64,000 bases of DNA from JBGAPH01 sp046349955 (GTDB lineage Bacteria > Planctomycetota > Planctomycetia > Pirellulales > JBGAPH01), in NCBI GenBank assembly GCA_046349955.1, contig JAXMBI010000021.1:76915-140914 (forward strand), read 5' to 3'. Positions within the stretch are counted from its first letter, which is position 1, and each line of letters starts with the position of its first letter. A program made the position numbers and the translations under genes. This document shows positions 44,254 through 52,755 of the stretch, piece by piece. A model generated the notes under the pieces. The model had not been told where the DNA came from. It worked only from the letters and a program-made list of their open reading frames with translations, and made no database searches.

Positions 44254-44712
44254 GTGGCCGCTCCCTTGCTGCGCATCGAGCTGACGGACCGGCAGTCGCG
44301 GTGGCCCGTCGACGCCGCCGGGCTCCTGCGGGCCGTCGAACTCGTACTCGCGGCCGAAGGCCCCGAGGAGTGCCAGGTGCATCTGGCGGTCGTCGACGAC
44401 GCGGAGATCCACCAAATCAACCGCGAGTTCCTCGCCCACGACGAGCCGACCGATGTGATCACGTTTGTCCTCGAGCAGGACGCCGGGCGGCTGGAGGGGG
44501 AAATCATCGTCAGCGCCGATACGGCCGCCCGCCTGGCCGCCGAGGTCGGGTGGCCGCTGAAAAACGAGCTCACGCTCTATGCCCTGCACGGCGCCCTGCA
44601 CCTGGTGGGCTACGACGACCTCGATTCTGAAAGCGCTCAGGTGATGCGCGGCAAAGAGGCGTTTTATTTGCAGCAACTCGGCATCGACCCCAGCGCCGCA
44701 CGCCGCTTTTGA
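44254..44712 (+). CDS. ybeY: Endoribonuclease YbeY
   Basis: 152 residues from GTG 44254, with GGAAGG upstream; the in-frame extension to 44200 is a repeat. Family motifs: HQINREFLAHDEPTDVITF and the metal site LHGALHLVGYDDLD. YbeY matures 16S rRNA 3' ends and controls ribosome quality. The canonical three histidines are His-x3-His-x5-His; here they are His112, His116 and Asp122. Aspartate can bind zinc, so activity may remain. Confidence 0.9.
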   Translation: MAAPLLRIELTDRQSRWPVDAAGLLRAVELVLAAEGPEECQVHLAVVDDAEIHQINREFLAHDEPTDVITFVLEQDAGRLEGEIIVSADTAARLAAEVGWPLKNELTLYALHGALHLVGYDDLDSESAQVMRGKEAFYLQQLGIDPSAARRF

Positions 44713-44799
44713 ACGGCGTGCATAGCCGCGCCCGGCCGGCCGTCTTAGAATCGGTCGCTTCCGACCCGCGCCGTCTTCCTCCTTGCCGATCGTTCTCGA

Positions 44800-45510
44800 A
44801 TGAGTTCCGTAACCGACCGCCTGTCCGCGAATCTGGCCGCTGTGCGCGAGCGGATCGTCGCGGCGGCGCGAACCAGCGGGCGGCCGCCCGAGGCCGTGCG
44901 GTTGGTCGCGGCCACGAAGTATGTGTCGGCCGAGATTACCCGCGCGATCGTGGCTGCCGGCTGCCATGACTTGGGCGAAAGCCGCCCCCAAACGCTGTGG
45001 GCCAAGGCCGAGTCGCTGACGGCTTTGCCGGAAGTCCGCTGGCATCTCATCGGCCACCTGCAGCGCAACAAGGTTGAACGCACGCTGCCCGTAACTGCGC
45101 TCATCCATTCGGTCGACAGCCTGCGGCTGGCCCAGGCCATCGACGAGGCCGCCGCGCGGCAAGGACGACCGGCCGCCATCCTGCTCGAGGTGAACGTCTC
45201 GGGCGAGCCCGCCAAGCACGGCTTCACCCCAGCCGATCTCGAGCACCAGCTCCCGGCGATCGCCGCGCTGCCGAACCTCGAGCTGCATGGCCTGATGGCC
45301 ATGGCGGGGCGCGAAGAGCTGGACCACGATCCGCGCCGCGAGTTCGCGCTGCTCCGCGAACTCCGCGAGCGGCTCGCCTCCCGCGTGCCGGCGCCCGAGC
45401 GGTTTCGCGAGCTCTCGATGGGCATGAGCGGCGACTTCGAGCAGGCGATCCTCGAAGGCGCCACGCTGGTCCGCGTTGGCTCGGCACTGTTCGAAGGAAT
45501 CGACGCGTGA
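44800..45510 (+). CDS. Pyridoxal-phosphate homeostasis protein YggS
   Basis: 236 residues, normal for this TIM-barrel family. The PLP lysine lies in VAATKYVS, followed by DLGESRPQ, WHLIGHLQRNK and MGMSGDFEQAI. YggS/PLPBP proteins bind PLP and balance vitamin B6 and amino-acid pools; no enzyme activity is known. The DUF167 gene overlaps its stop by four bases. Confidence 0.94.
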   Translation: MSSVTDRLSANLAAVRERIVAAARTSGRPPEAVRLVAATKYVSAEITRAIVAAGCHDLGESRPQTLWAKAESLTALPEVRWHLIGHLQRNKVERTLPVTALIHSVDSLRLAQAIDEAAARQGRPAAILLEVNVSGEPAKHGFTPADLEHQLPAIAALPNLELHGLMAMAGREELDHDPRREFALLRELRERLASRVPAPERFRELSMGMSGDFEQAILEGATLVRVGSALFEGIDA

Positions 45511-45821
45511 TCGAGCTGGCGGCGCATGCCGAAGGGGTGATCCTGCCGGTTAAGGCCGAGCCGGGCTCGCGCCACCAAGGCATCCGCGGCGAACACGGCG
45601 GCGCGCTCAAGGTGGCCGTTCGCCAGGCTGCGGAGAAGGGCAAGGCCAATCAGGCCCTGATCGAAACGTTGGCCGCGGAGCTGGGGCTCAAGAAACAGCA
45701 GATCGAGCTGCTGTCGGGCGCCACCGGCGGCCGCAAGCGGTTTCTCCTCCGCGGCGCCAGCCAGGCAGCGCTGCAGGCCCAGCTCGAGCGGTTGCTCGCC
45801 GCGCTCGACGACGGCCCGTAG
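45507..45821 (+). CDS. DUF167/YggU-family protein
   Basis: 104 residues from GTG 45507; the start overlaps the yggS stop (GTGA). Conserved motifs KAEPGSRHQGIRGEHGGALKV, and the C-terminal GATGGRKRF-like segment. The YggU fold is small alpha/beta and of unknown function. Pairing with yggS is widespread in bacteria. Confidence 0.9.
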   Translation: MIELAAHAEGVILPVKAEPGSRHQGIRGEHGGALKVAVRQAAEKGKANQALIETLAAELGLKKQQIELLSGATGGRKRFLLRGASQAALQAQLERLLAALDDGP

Positions 45822-45963
45822 CGGTTGTGCCGGATCTCCGCGTGGCCGGCGTTTTTGCCGGTTGTGACGAAGATCGCGCGTTATATTTCCCGGACCGCCT
45901 CGCCTGCTCCTCAGGCAAGGGGTCGTGTGTGTCCCTCGCGGAACCTCCCCGGGAGCGCGTGCG

Positions 45964-48900
45964 GTGGTCGAGTTCTTAGCCGGGTTGCTCGCGATCTTCA
46001 TGGCCTTGGGCGTCTTAGCGCTCATGGGACACGGGCTGTGGCTCGCTGGAAGTTGGTTTGTTCGGCTCGTGGGTGGCGGCCTGGGAGCGACGGGCGAGCG
46101 CCGCTGCCCCCGCTGCAATCGGCTGCTGGCCGGGGCCACCAACTGCCCGGAGTGCGCCCGGCCGTTTCCGCCGCAGCCTCAGCCAGCCGCGAAGCTGTCG
46201 CCGAGCACCGCTGGCCTGCGGGGCCTGAGGGGGCACCTCCAGAGATTGCTCGAAGCCGGGGCCATCGACGCCGCTACGCACACCCAGCTCTGCACGGTCA
46301 TCGCCGAGAACGAACAGCGGCTGCTGGCGGCGGCTCCCCTTCCGGCAACGCCCGTCGCCCAGGTCGTTGTGCCGGCGGTGAAGGCCGAGCAAGCGCCGGC
46401 CGTTCCTGTGGCGGAAGCAGTCACCGCGCCGGCCTCGCCGCTCCCTGCTCCGGCTCGCGAAGTCGCTGCGCGCGCCCGCGAGTTTGCTGCCCGCCTGTCG
46501 CGGCCTCCCGAACCGCCGGTCGCTCCTCCGCCGCGCCCTGCGGCGAAACCCTTCGCGCAATTGCTGGCGGCGTTCCTGGAAGAAAAGAACATCCGCTGGG
46601 GCGAGCTCGCCGGCGGGCTGTTGATCGTCGGCTGTTCGATCGCGCTTGTGATCAGCTTCTGGGCGGACATTGCGCAGCGGCCGTTCCTCAAGTTCGTGGT
46701 CTTCGGCGGCGTCACGGCGTCGGTCTTCGCGGCGGGGCTCTATACCGAACGGCGCTGGAAGCTGCCGACCACGAGCCGCGGGTTGTTCGCGATTGGCGCG
46801 CTGCTCGTGCCGCTCAACTTCCTGGCGATCGCCGCGTTCGAACGTGGGGCCACCGCGCCGCCGGTGTGGATGATCGCCGGCGAGTTGCTGACGATCGGGC
46901 TTTTCGGCTGGTTGCTGACGCTCGCCGGGCGCAACCTCGCGAGCGCCTGGCCGCGGTGGCTGGCCGTTGGCGTGCTTGTGCCCAGCGCGCTGCAGTTGCT
47001 CGTGCGGCGTTTTGCCGGACCCGACATGCAGGAGAGCGTGGCCTGGGCGTTGGCCACCGGCATTACAGCACCCTACGTGCTCGCCGGAGTCGCCGCTTCG
47101 CACGCGAAGGCTTCGCCCACCGAAACGGGCGACGCTTGGGCCACCGCGCCGCTGCGGCTGTTGGGGGCGACGAGCTTCGCCGTGCTGATGGCGCTCGGCC
47201 TGCTGCTCTACAAGTCGGAACAACCGGCCGACACGCTGCACCTGCTGGCGCCGGCCGCCACGCTGCTGGCGGCGCCGGCCTGGCTGGTGGGCCTGTCGCT
47301 GTGGAAGCAGGCCCGCGAGCGCACGGACGCCAGCTACGCGACAACAGGGGCGGCGCTCGCGTTGGCCGCCGCAGGCATCTCGTTCGCAGGGGTCGTCGGG
47401 TCCTGGCCCAATCCGCTTGGCATGATCGTCGCCGCGCTGGCCACCGCCGGCCTGATGGCCTACGCCGCACTGAGTCTACGTTTGGCCCCCGCTTGGTTGC
47501 CGGCGTGCGTGTGCGGCACGTGGGCCTATCTGCTCGCGGCGCAATTGGGGCTCGGACGCATTTCCCTTTCAGCCGGTGCTGGGGCTCTTACGCAAGAATT
47601 GCTCTCCGCGCCGACCGGCAACCTGCTGATGGGGCCTGCGTTGTTCTTGGCGGCCGTCGCCTTTGCGCTGCGGCGGAAAGACCATCCGGAGAACGCTGCC
47701 TGGATCGAGCGGGCAGGGATGGCCGTCGGCCTGGCGAGCGCAGGGCTGCTCGGTTGGTTCGGCCTGGGGCGCGAAGGAGATCCGTTCGGCGTCACCTGGA
47801 GCCTGCTCGCCTATGCCGTGGCGGCCGGCGCCGCCGCCCTACGGCTCAATCGCGCAGGGCTGGCCTCGCTGGCGACGCTCTTGGGCTTCGCGGCGGCGGC
47901 GCAGGGCTGCGTCTTCGGCGTGGGACCGAGAATGGGGCTCGAGCACCCCTGGTCGATCGCGCTGCTGTTGACGGGCACGGCTGCCGCGCTGGCCAGCCCG
48001 AGCTGGGGGCGGAGCCTAAGTGCGAACGTAGCCCGCAGCGCCTTTGCCGGCGGCGCTCAGCTCGCGCTGACGCTCGTGGCAGCGCCGATTGCGTGGATCG
48101 CCGCCACAGAAACCTCGGCTGCGGCGCTGCCGCTGGCGTGCTGGGCCACGGCCGCGTGGCTGACGCTCGGCGTCGCGCGGCGCGAGCGCCATGGCTTTGC
48201 CGTCGGGCAGGCCGTTCTGGTGGCGACGACGATCCTAGGCGTCGGCGCGGCGCTCGAAGGCCGCGCCTGGTGGCAGCAAGCCGCCTGGCCTTGGCTCGAT
48301 CCGTGGACGCTCGAAGCGCTAGCAGCGTCGCTTGCGCTCCTCGCACTCGGCTGGCAGGCTCTCCGCGCGGGAACGCGCCGCAGCGGTTGGGCGGGCTTGT
48401 TCGATCAGACGCCCACCCTCGATCAATCGTTGTACGTGCCGGTGCTCGCCTTGGCGACGCTGCTCGCGAGCTACGCGGTCCTCCCGGCGGCGGCGCAGGA
48501 GCTGACTCCGAGGCTAGCCGCGCTGGCCATGGGCGCGGTGGAAACGGGCGGACGCGTCGTCGCGCCGAGCGGGGCCTTCGAACTCCACTTTTCGCCGGCC
48601 GGGCACTTGGCGGGCTGGGGCGGCTGGGGGCTGGCCGCGCTCGTCGCGGGGCTCGGATTCGCGCAGTGGCGCAGCCGCCGCACGACCTTTACTGCCGAAG
48701 CGTTGGTGCTGGCCGCCTGGACCTTCTGCTTGTGGGGCGCCGCGGCAGCCGCGCCCGCCGTGGCAGCCGCCACCGCGCTCCGCTGGCTGACCGCCGGCTT
48801 CGTTCTGCTGACGGCCCTGGCTGCCTGGCTGTGGCGCAGCGAGCGCGAGCCCTCGGCGCTGCAAGCGCGAGCTTGGCCCGTGGCGCTTTCGCTGGGAAGT

Positions 48901-51900
48901 CTGACCTGGTCCCTGATGGGCATCTACGTGGCGGCGATGGCGCTGGCCTATCGCCCGCTGCCGATCGAAGTGTGGCAGGGACTGGCGGTGACAGCCGGGC
49001 TGGCAGTGATCGCCGTGGCCGGCGCTGTGGGAGCGCGCTGGACATCGGCCCGGGCTGCCACCGCCAGCGCAGTGCTCGGCATGCTCGGCGGATTGCCGCT
49101 GGTGGCCACGGTGCTGTACGCCGTGACGATCGCGCTCGTGGGAAATCCTATCGCAGGCCCCGATCCGGCGAGTTGGATCGGCCGCCTGGGGGTGACGTCG
49201 GCCTATGTCGGACCACTCGCGCTTGTGATTGCGGCCTTGATCAGCGAGGCGGTCCACCGACGGTCCGAGGCCTATGCCTTGGCGGCTGGGCTGCTCACGA
49301 ACGTGGCCGCAACGGCAGGCTATTTGCTAGCGCTGCGCGGCTCGGCCCCGTTCGACGCCGTGCTCTGGGTGCGCCTCGCTCAGCTCAACGCCGCCGTGGC
49401 GGCCGGCTTTGGGCTGGTCTGGTGGCTCAGCGCCCGGCGCCGCGCGAAGGAGACGGCCGCCGCGCCGCTGGCCCTGCTCGACGCGCAGCTCCGTTTTGGT
49501 GCGGCGATCGTCGCCACGGCGCTCGGCTGCTTGCTGGCAGCGCTCTGGTTCGACCCTGTGCATCTCGCACCGCTGGCAGTGTCGGCCAACGTATGGGGGT
49601 GGCTGAGTGCGGGGCTGGCGTTCGCTGCGTTCTTCGTCGCCGAGCGGCAGTGCGGACGACGACTGACGCCTGAATTCGCGTTTGGAGTCGCCGGCCTGAC
49701 GTTGTGCCTGACAACGAATGCTCTCGTGCCCTGGGACCAAGGGCAGTGGCTCGTTTACCATGCGTCGCTCGTCGGCTGGTTGCTGCTAGCGGCTGGATTT
49801 GCTGCCGCGGCAACGTTGCGCGGCGGACGCGAATCCGCGGCGCTCGCCGTCGGGCGGTTCGAGTCCTTGCTGGTGAGCGCCGGTTTGATCGCCTTGGCTT
49901 TCGCGATCCGCGCCGTGGTCGACGATCCGCAGGCCCCGTGGTGGAGCGTTGGCGGGTTCGTTGGGTGCGCGGCGCTGGCGGTGTGGTTCGCAGATCGTGT
50001 GGCACGGCGCTGGCCGGTGTGGCTGGCCGCGGGGCTGCTGAATGCAGCGGCCAGCCTGGCCTGGTGGCAGCTGCGGGGAGCGGTCGCTCCCAATGCTTGG
50101 GTCGAGTTCGCGCTCGTCAACGCTCTGGCGCTTGCCACGCCGGCCGCCGCGTGGCTCGTGCTCGAGCTGCGCTCGATTCGGCCGCGGCTGCCGGTGGGCG
50201 CTTGGGGCTTGGAGATGCACCGCGCGGCCGCGGCAGGCTCATTGGCCTTGCTAGTGCTCGTGGCGGTCGACGGGCTTTGGCTCGACGTCTTGGGCCAAGT
50301 GCAGCCCGGCGCGCCGCGGCTCACGGCGCTAGCATGGCTGGCCAGCCTGTCGGCGGGCCTGGCTTGCCTGTGGGATGCGCGGTCGCAATGGGGCGCGGCG
50401 GGACTTTACCTGCTGGGCATTACGGGCCTGGCCCTGCTGCTCGACAGCCTGAACGTGACCGGCGACCGGCTGGTTTGGAGCGGCGCGATGTTGGCCGCGG
50501 CCTACTCCGTGGGGGCCAGCTATCTGTGGAGCCGTAGGGCAGGGCTGATTCAGCTTGGCGCGCGGCTCGGCATGCCGGCGGCCGGCCCGGAGCGGGACTG
50601 GATCGTGCCCGCCACGGCCACGCTTGGCCTCGGCGCCGCGGGGCTCGCGTTCTTGGCGGTGCTGACCTTCGCCGACGCAACGCTGCGAATTTCGGCGGCG
50701 CAAGCCATTTTGGCGCAGGGTGTGGCGCTGGGACTTTTGGCCGAGGGGCGCTATCGAAAGTCGCTGACCATCGCCGCGCTCGGCGCTGTGGCCGCGGGGG
50801 CGGTGGCCATCGGTTGGGCCAGCATTTCGCCGGAGATGGACGCCGCGTGGCTCCACCGGGGCGTCGCATCGATGGTGGCGCTCGCCTTGGTGGCCACCGT
50901 CTACGGCCTGGGGCTCAACAAGCTGCTGCGAGCCGAAAACGACTGGGCCCAGGGGGCGCAGCGCGTCGCGCCGTGGCTGCTGGGCGCCGCCGGCGTGGCG
51001 CTCGTGCGCGTGTTGGCCACGGAAACACTTTACTTCCTCGACGACGCGGCCGTGCCCATGACGTTGCCGGCGATCGTGGCTGTGGGCGCTGCCCTCGTGG
51101 GACTGGCCGGGGCAGCCCTGGCCGCGGCGTTATTGCCGGGGCGCGATCCTCTGGGGCTTTCGGAGAAGGGCCGCACCGCCTATGTCTACGCGGCTGAGAC
51201 ACTGCTCGCGCTCGCCTTCCTCCACGTGCGGCTGACGATGCCTTGGCTGTTCTCCGGCTTCTGGCGGGCCTGGTGGCCGTTCCTTGCGATGTTGGTCGCG
51301 TTCATCGGCGTGGGCCTCAGCGAGTTGTTCCGCCGGCTGCGGCAACCGATCCTCTCCGAGCCCCTCGAGCGCACGGCTGTGTTCCTGCCGCTGTTGCCGG
51401 TGCTCGGCTTTTGGGCGGCGCCGGGCGAAGGGCACTACTCGCTCTTGCTGCTGAGCGTCAGCGGCCTGTATGCCGCGCTCGCGTTGCTGAGGCGGTCGCT
51501 CGGCTTCGGCGTGCTCGCGCTTGTGGCGGCGCATGGCGGGTTTTGGTACTTCCTGAGCCACGACACGAGCCTGCAGCTCTGGCAGCATCCGCAGCTCTGG
51601 CTGATTCCGCCCGCGGTCTGCACGCTGATCGGCGCCTACCTCAATCGCGATCGCCTGACCGCCGAGCAGATGACGCAGATCCGCTACCTGGCCTCGATCG
51701 TGATCTACGCCTCGTCGACCGCCGAGATGTTCATCACAGGGGTGGCGCAAGCGCCCTGGCTGCCGCTCGTCTTGGCAGGCCTCTCGCTGGCGGGGTTGTT
51801 CGCCGGCATCCTGCTCCGCGTGCGGGCGTTTCTCTATCTTGGGTCGACGTTCCTGGTGGTCTCGCTGTTGGCCGTGATTTGGCACGCGGCGCACGATCTG

Positions 51901-52032
51901 GACCAGACCTGGATCTGGTATGCCAGCGGCATCGTGGTGGGGACGCTGATCATCGCGCTCTTCGCCACGTTCGAGAAGAAGCGCCACGAGGTGCTGGCCC
52001 TGGTCGACCGGGTCCGCTCTTGGGAGGGGTAG
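45964..52032 (+). CDS. Giant polytopic membrane protein with an N-terminal zinc ribbon
   Basis: About 2022 residues. I prefer GTG 45964, with GGGAG eight bases upstream; a GTG at 45925 would add 13 residues. An N-terminal membrane helix (about 2-36) is followed by a zinc ribbon, CPRC at 48-51 and CPEC at 61-64. An Ala/Pro-rich cytoplasmic linker (about 70-195) leads to a long array of hydrophobic helices, probably more than fifty, to the end. The array starts IRWGELAGGLLIVGCSIALV, like the DUF2157/DUF2339 type. Function unknown. Confidence 0.85.
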   Translation: MVEFLAGLLAIFMALGVLALMGHGLWLAGSWFVRLVGGGLGATGERRCPRCNRLLAGATNCPECARPFPPQPQPAAKLSPSTAGLRGLRGHLQRLLEAGAIDAATHTQLCTVIAENEQRLLAAAPLPATPVAQVVVPAVKAEQAPAVPVAEAVTAPASPLPAPAREVAARAREFAARLSRPPEPPVAPPPRPAAKPFAQLLAAFLEEKNIRWGELAGGLLIVGCSIALVISFWADIAQRPFLKFVVFGGVTASVFAAGLYTERRWKLPTTSRGLFAIGALLVPLNFLAIAAFERGATAPPVWMIAGELLTIGLFGWLLTLAGRNLASAWPRWLAVGVLVPSALQLLVRRFAGPDMQESVAWALATGITAPYVLAGVAASHAKASPTETGDAWATAPLRLLGATSFAVLMALGLLLYKSEQPADTLHLLAPAATLLAAPAWLVGLSLWKQARERTDASYATTGAALALAAAGISFAGVVGSWPNPLGMIVAALATAGLMAYAALSLRLAPAWLPACVCGTWAYLLAAQLGLGRISLSAGAGALTQELLSAPTGNLLMGPALFLAAVAFALRRKDHPENAAWIERAGMAVGLASAGLLGWFGLGREGDPFGVTWSLLAYAVAAGAAALRLNRAGLASLATLLGFAAAAQGCVFGVGPRMGLEHPWSIALLLTGTAAALASPSWGRSLSANVARSAFAGGAQLALTLVAAPIAWIAATETSAAALPLACWATAAWLTLGVARRERHGFAVGQAVLVATTILGVGAALEGRAWWQQAAWPWLDPWTLEALAASLALLALGWQALRAGTRRSGWAGLFDQTPTLDQSLYVPVLALATLLASYAVLPAAAQELTPRLAALAMGAVETGGRVVAPSGAFELHFSPAGHLAGWGGWGLAALVAGLGFAQWRSRRTTFTAEALVLAAWTFCLWGAAAAAPAVAAATALRWLTAGFVLLTALAAWLWRSEREPSALQARAWPVALSLGSLTWSLMGIYVAAMALAYRPLPIEVWQGLAVTAGLAVIAVAGAVGARWTSARAATASAVLGMLGGLPLVATVLYAVTIALVGNPIAGPDPASWIGRLGVTSAYVGPLALVIAALISEAVHRRSEAYALAAGLLTNVAATAGYLLALRGSAPFDAVLWVRLAQLNAAVAAGFGLVWWLSARRRAKETAAAPLALLDAQLRFGAAIVATALGCLLAALWFDPVHLAPLAVSANVWGWLSAGLAFAAFFVAERQCGRRLTPEFAFGVAGLTLCLTTNALVPWDQGQWLVYHASLVGWLLLAAGFAAAATLRGGRESAALAVGRFESLLVSAGLIALAFAIRAVVDDPQAPWWSVGGFVGCAALAVWFADRVARRWPVWLAAGLLNAAASLAWWQLRGAVAPNAWVEFALVNALALATPAAAWLVLELRSIRPRLPVGAWGLEMHRAAAAGSLALLVLVAVDGLWLDVLGQVQPGAPRLTALAWLASLSAGLACLWDARSQWGAAGLYLLGITGLALLLDSLNVTGDRLVWSGAMLAAAYSVGASYLWSRRAGLIQLGARLGMPAAGPERDWIVPATATLGLGAAGLAFLAVLTFADATLRISAAQAILAQGVALGLLAEGRYRKSLTIAALGAVAAGAVAIGWASISPEMDAAWLHRGVASMVALALVATVYGLGLNKLLRAENDWAQGAQRVAPWLLGAAGVALVRVLATETLYFLDDAAVPMTLPAIVAVGAALVGLAGAALAAALLPGRDPLGLSEKGRTAYVYAAETLLALAFLHVRLTMPWLFSGFWRAWWPFLAMLVAFIGVGLSELFRRLRQPILSEPLERTAVFLPLLPVLGFWAAPGEGHYSLLLLSVSGLYAALALLRRSLGFGVLALVAAHGGFWYFLSHDTSLQLWQHPQLWLIPPAVCTLIGAYLNRDRLTAEQMTQIRYLASIVIYASSTAEMFITGVAQAPWLPLVLAGLSLAGLFAGILLRVRAFLYLGSTFLVVSLLAVIWHAAHDLDQTWIWYASGIVVGTLIIALFATFEKKRHEVLALVDRVRSWEG

Positions 52033-52053
52033 GCTGAGATGGCCGCGGCTAGT

Positions 52054-52159
52054 GTCGGCCGGCTTACGCCGGGCCGCTCGCCAGCGAGCGATACTCTGTG
52101 TTCAAGGGCAACTTGCCAAAAACGCCGGCCGGCGAGCGGCCCGGCGCAAGCCGGCCGAC
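52054..52159. repeat. Inverted pair of the GGCGAGCGGCCGGCG repeat
   Basis: Units at 52054-52082 (inverted) and 52131-52159 (direct) flank a 48-base spacer. Both carry an extra C relative to the other copies. The pair follows the giant membrane protein gene and precedes the SRPBCC gene. Confidence 0.83.
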
Positions 52160-52278
52160 AACCACCGTTACATGTCCCGCGCCCTTACTGGCCGCTCTCC
52201 GCGAGAGTACGATCAACCTCGTTGCTCGCCGGTGGCTCTGATCCCCGGCGAGCCCCCGCTCCTCTTCTCGTTTTCGCC

Positions 52279-52755
52279 ATGCAGAGTCTGCTCATCGCCA
52301 CCCATGTCGGGGCCCCCATCGATTTCGTGTTCGCCTGCGCGCTCGACGTGCCGCGCTGGCCCGAACGCATTCCCGGCATCAAAGCCGTCGAAGTCCTCTC
52401 GAGTGGGCCGATTCAGGTCGGCACGCGGTTTCGCGAAACCCGCGAGATGTACGGCCGCCTGGCGACTGAGGAGATGGAGTTCACCGCCCTCGACCCGCCG
52501 CGCAGCTTCACCCTCGAAGCCCACGCTCACGGCACGCATTACTTGGCCCGCCATTCGTTCGACCCCGACGGCGCCGGCACTCGGATGCGGATGGAGTTCG
52601 CCGGCAAGCCGGAGAGCTTGTTCGCCCGCATGATGATGCCGCTGGGCTGGCTGATGACGAACTCGGTGCGCAAGCTGCTGCTGGCCGACCTCGAGGCGCT
52701 CAAAGGGGCGATCGAACGCGACTATTCGGCGCAGGGATCGGGCCATGCTTCGTAA
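52279..52755 (+). CDS. SRPBCC (START-like) fold protein
   Basis: 158 residues from ATG 52279; the frame upstream crosses a repeat. The START-like pattern is clear: TH-VGAPIDFVFACALDVPRWPERIPGI at the N-terminus, RFRETREM strand, and a long C-terminal helix (LLLADLEALKGAIERD). The fold holds a hydrophobic ligand; the ligand is unknown. The end overlaps the gamma-glutamyltransferase start by 11 bases. Confidence 0.85.
   Translation: MQSLLIATHVGAPIDFVFACALDVPRWPERIPGIKAVEVLSSGPIQVGTRFRETREMYGRLATEEMEFTALDPPRSFTLEAHAHGTHYLARHSFDPDGAGTRMRMEFAGKPESLFARMMMPLGWLMTNSVRKLLLADLEALKGAIERDYSAQGSGHAS

Noticed and set aside
45825..49673. A 1282-residue open frame overlapping the giant membrane protein gene
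   Set aside because: It is Arg/Ala/Gly-rich with no domain, in another frame of a strongly GC-biased gene; the 2022-residue frame has a ribosome-binding site and consistent membrane helices.
1067..52159. Possible CRISPR array
   Set aside because: The recurrent GGCGAGCGGCCGGCG units are scattered over 50 kb and paired as inversions; there is no regular spacer pattern and no cas gene.
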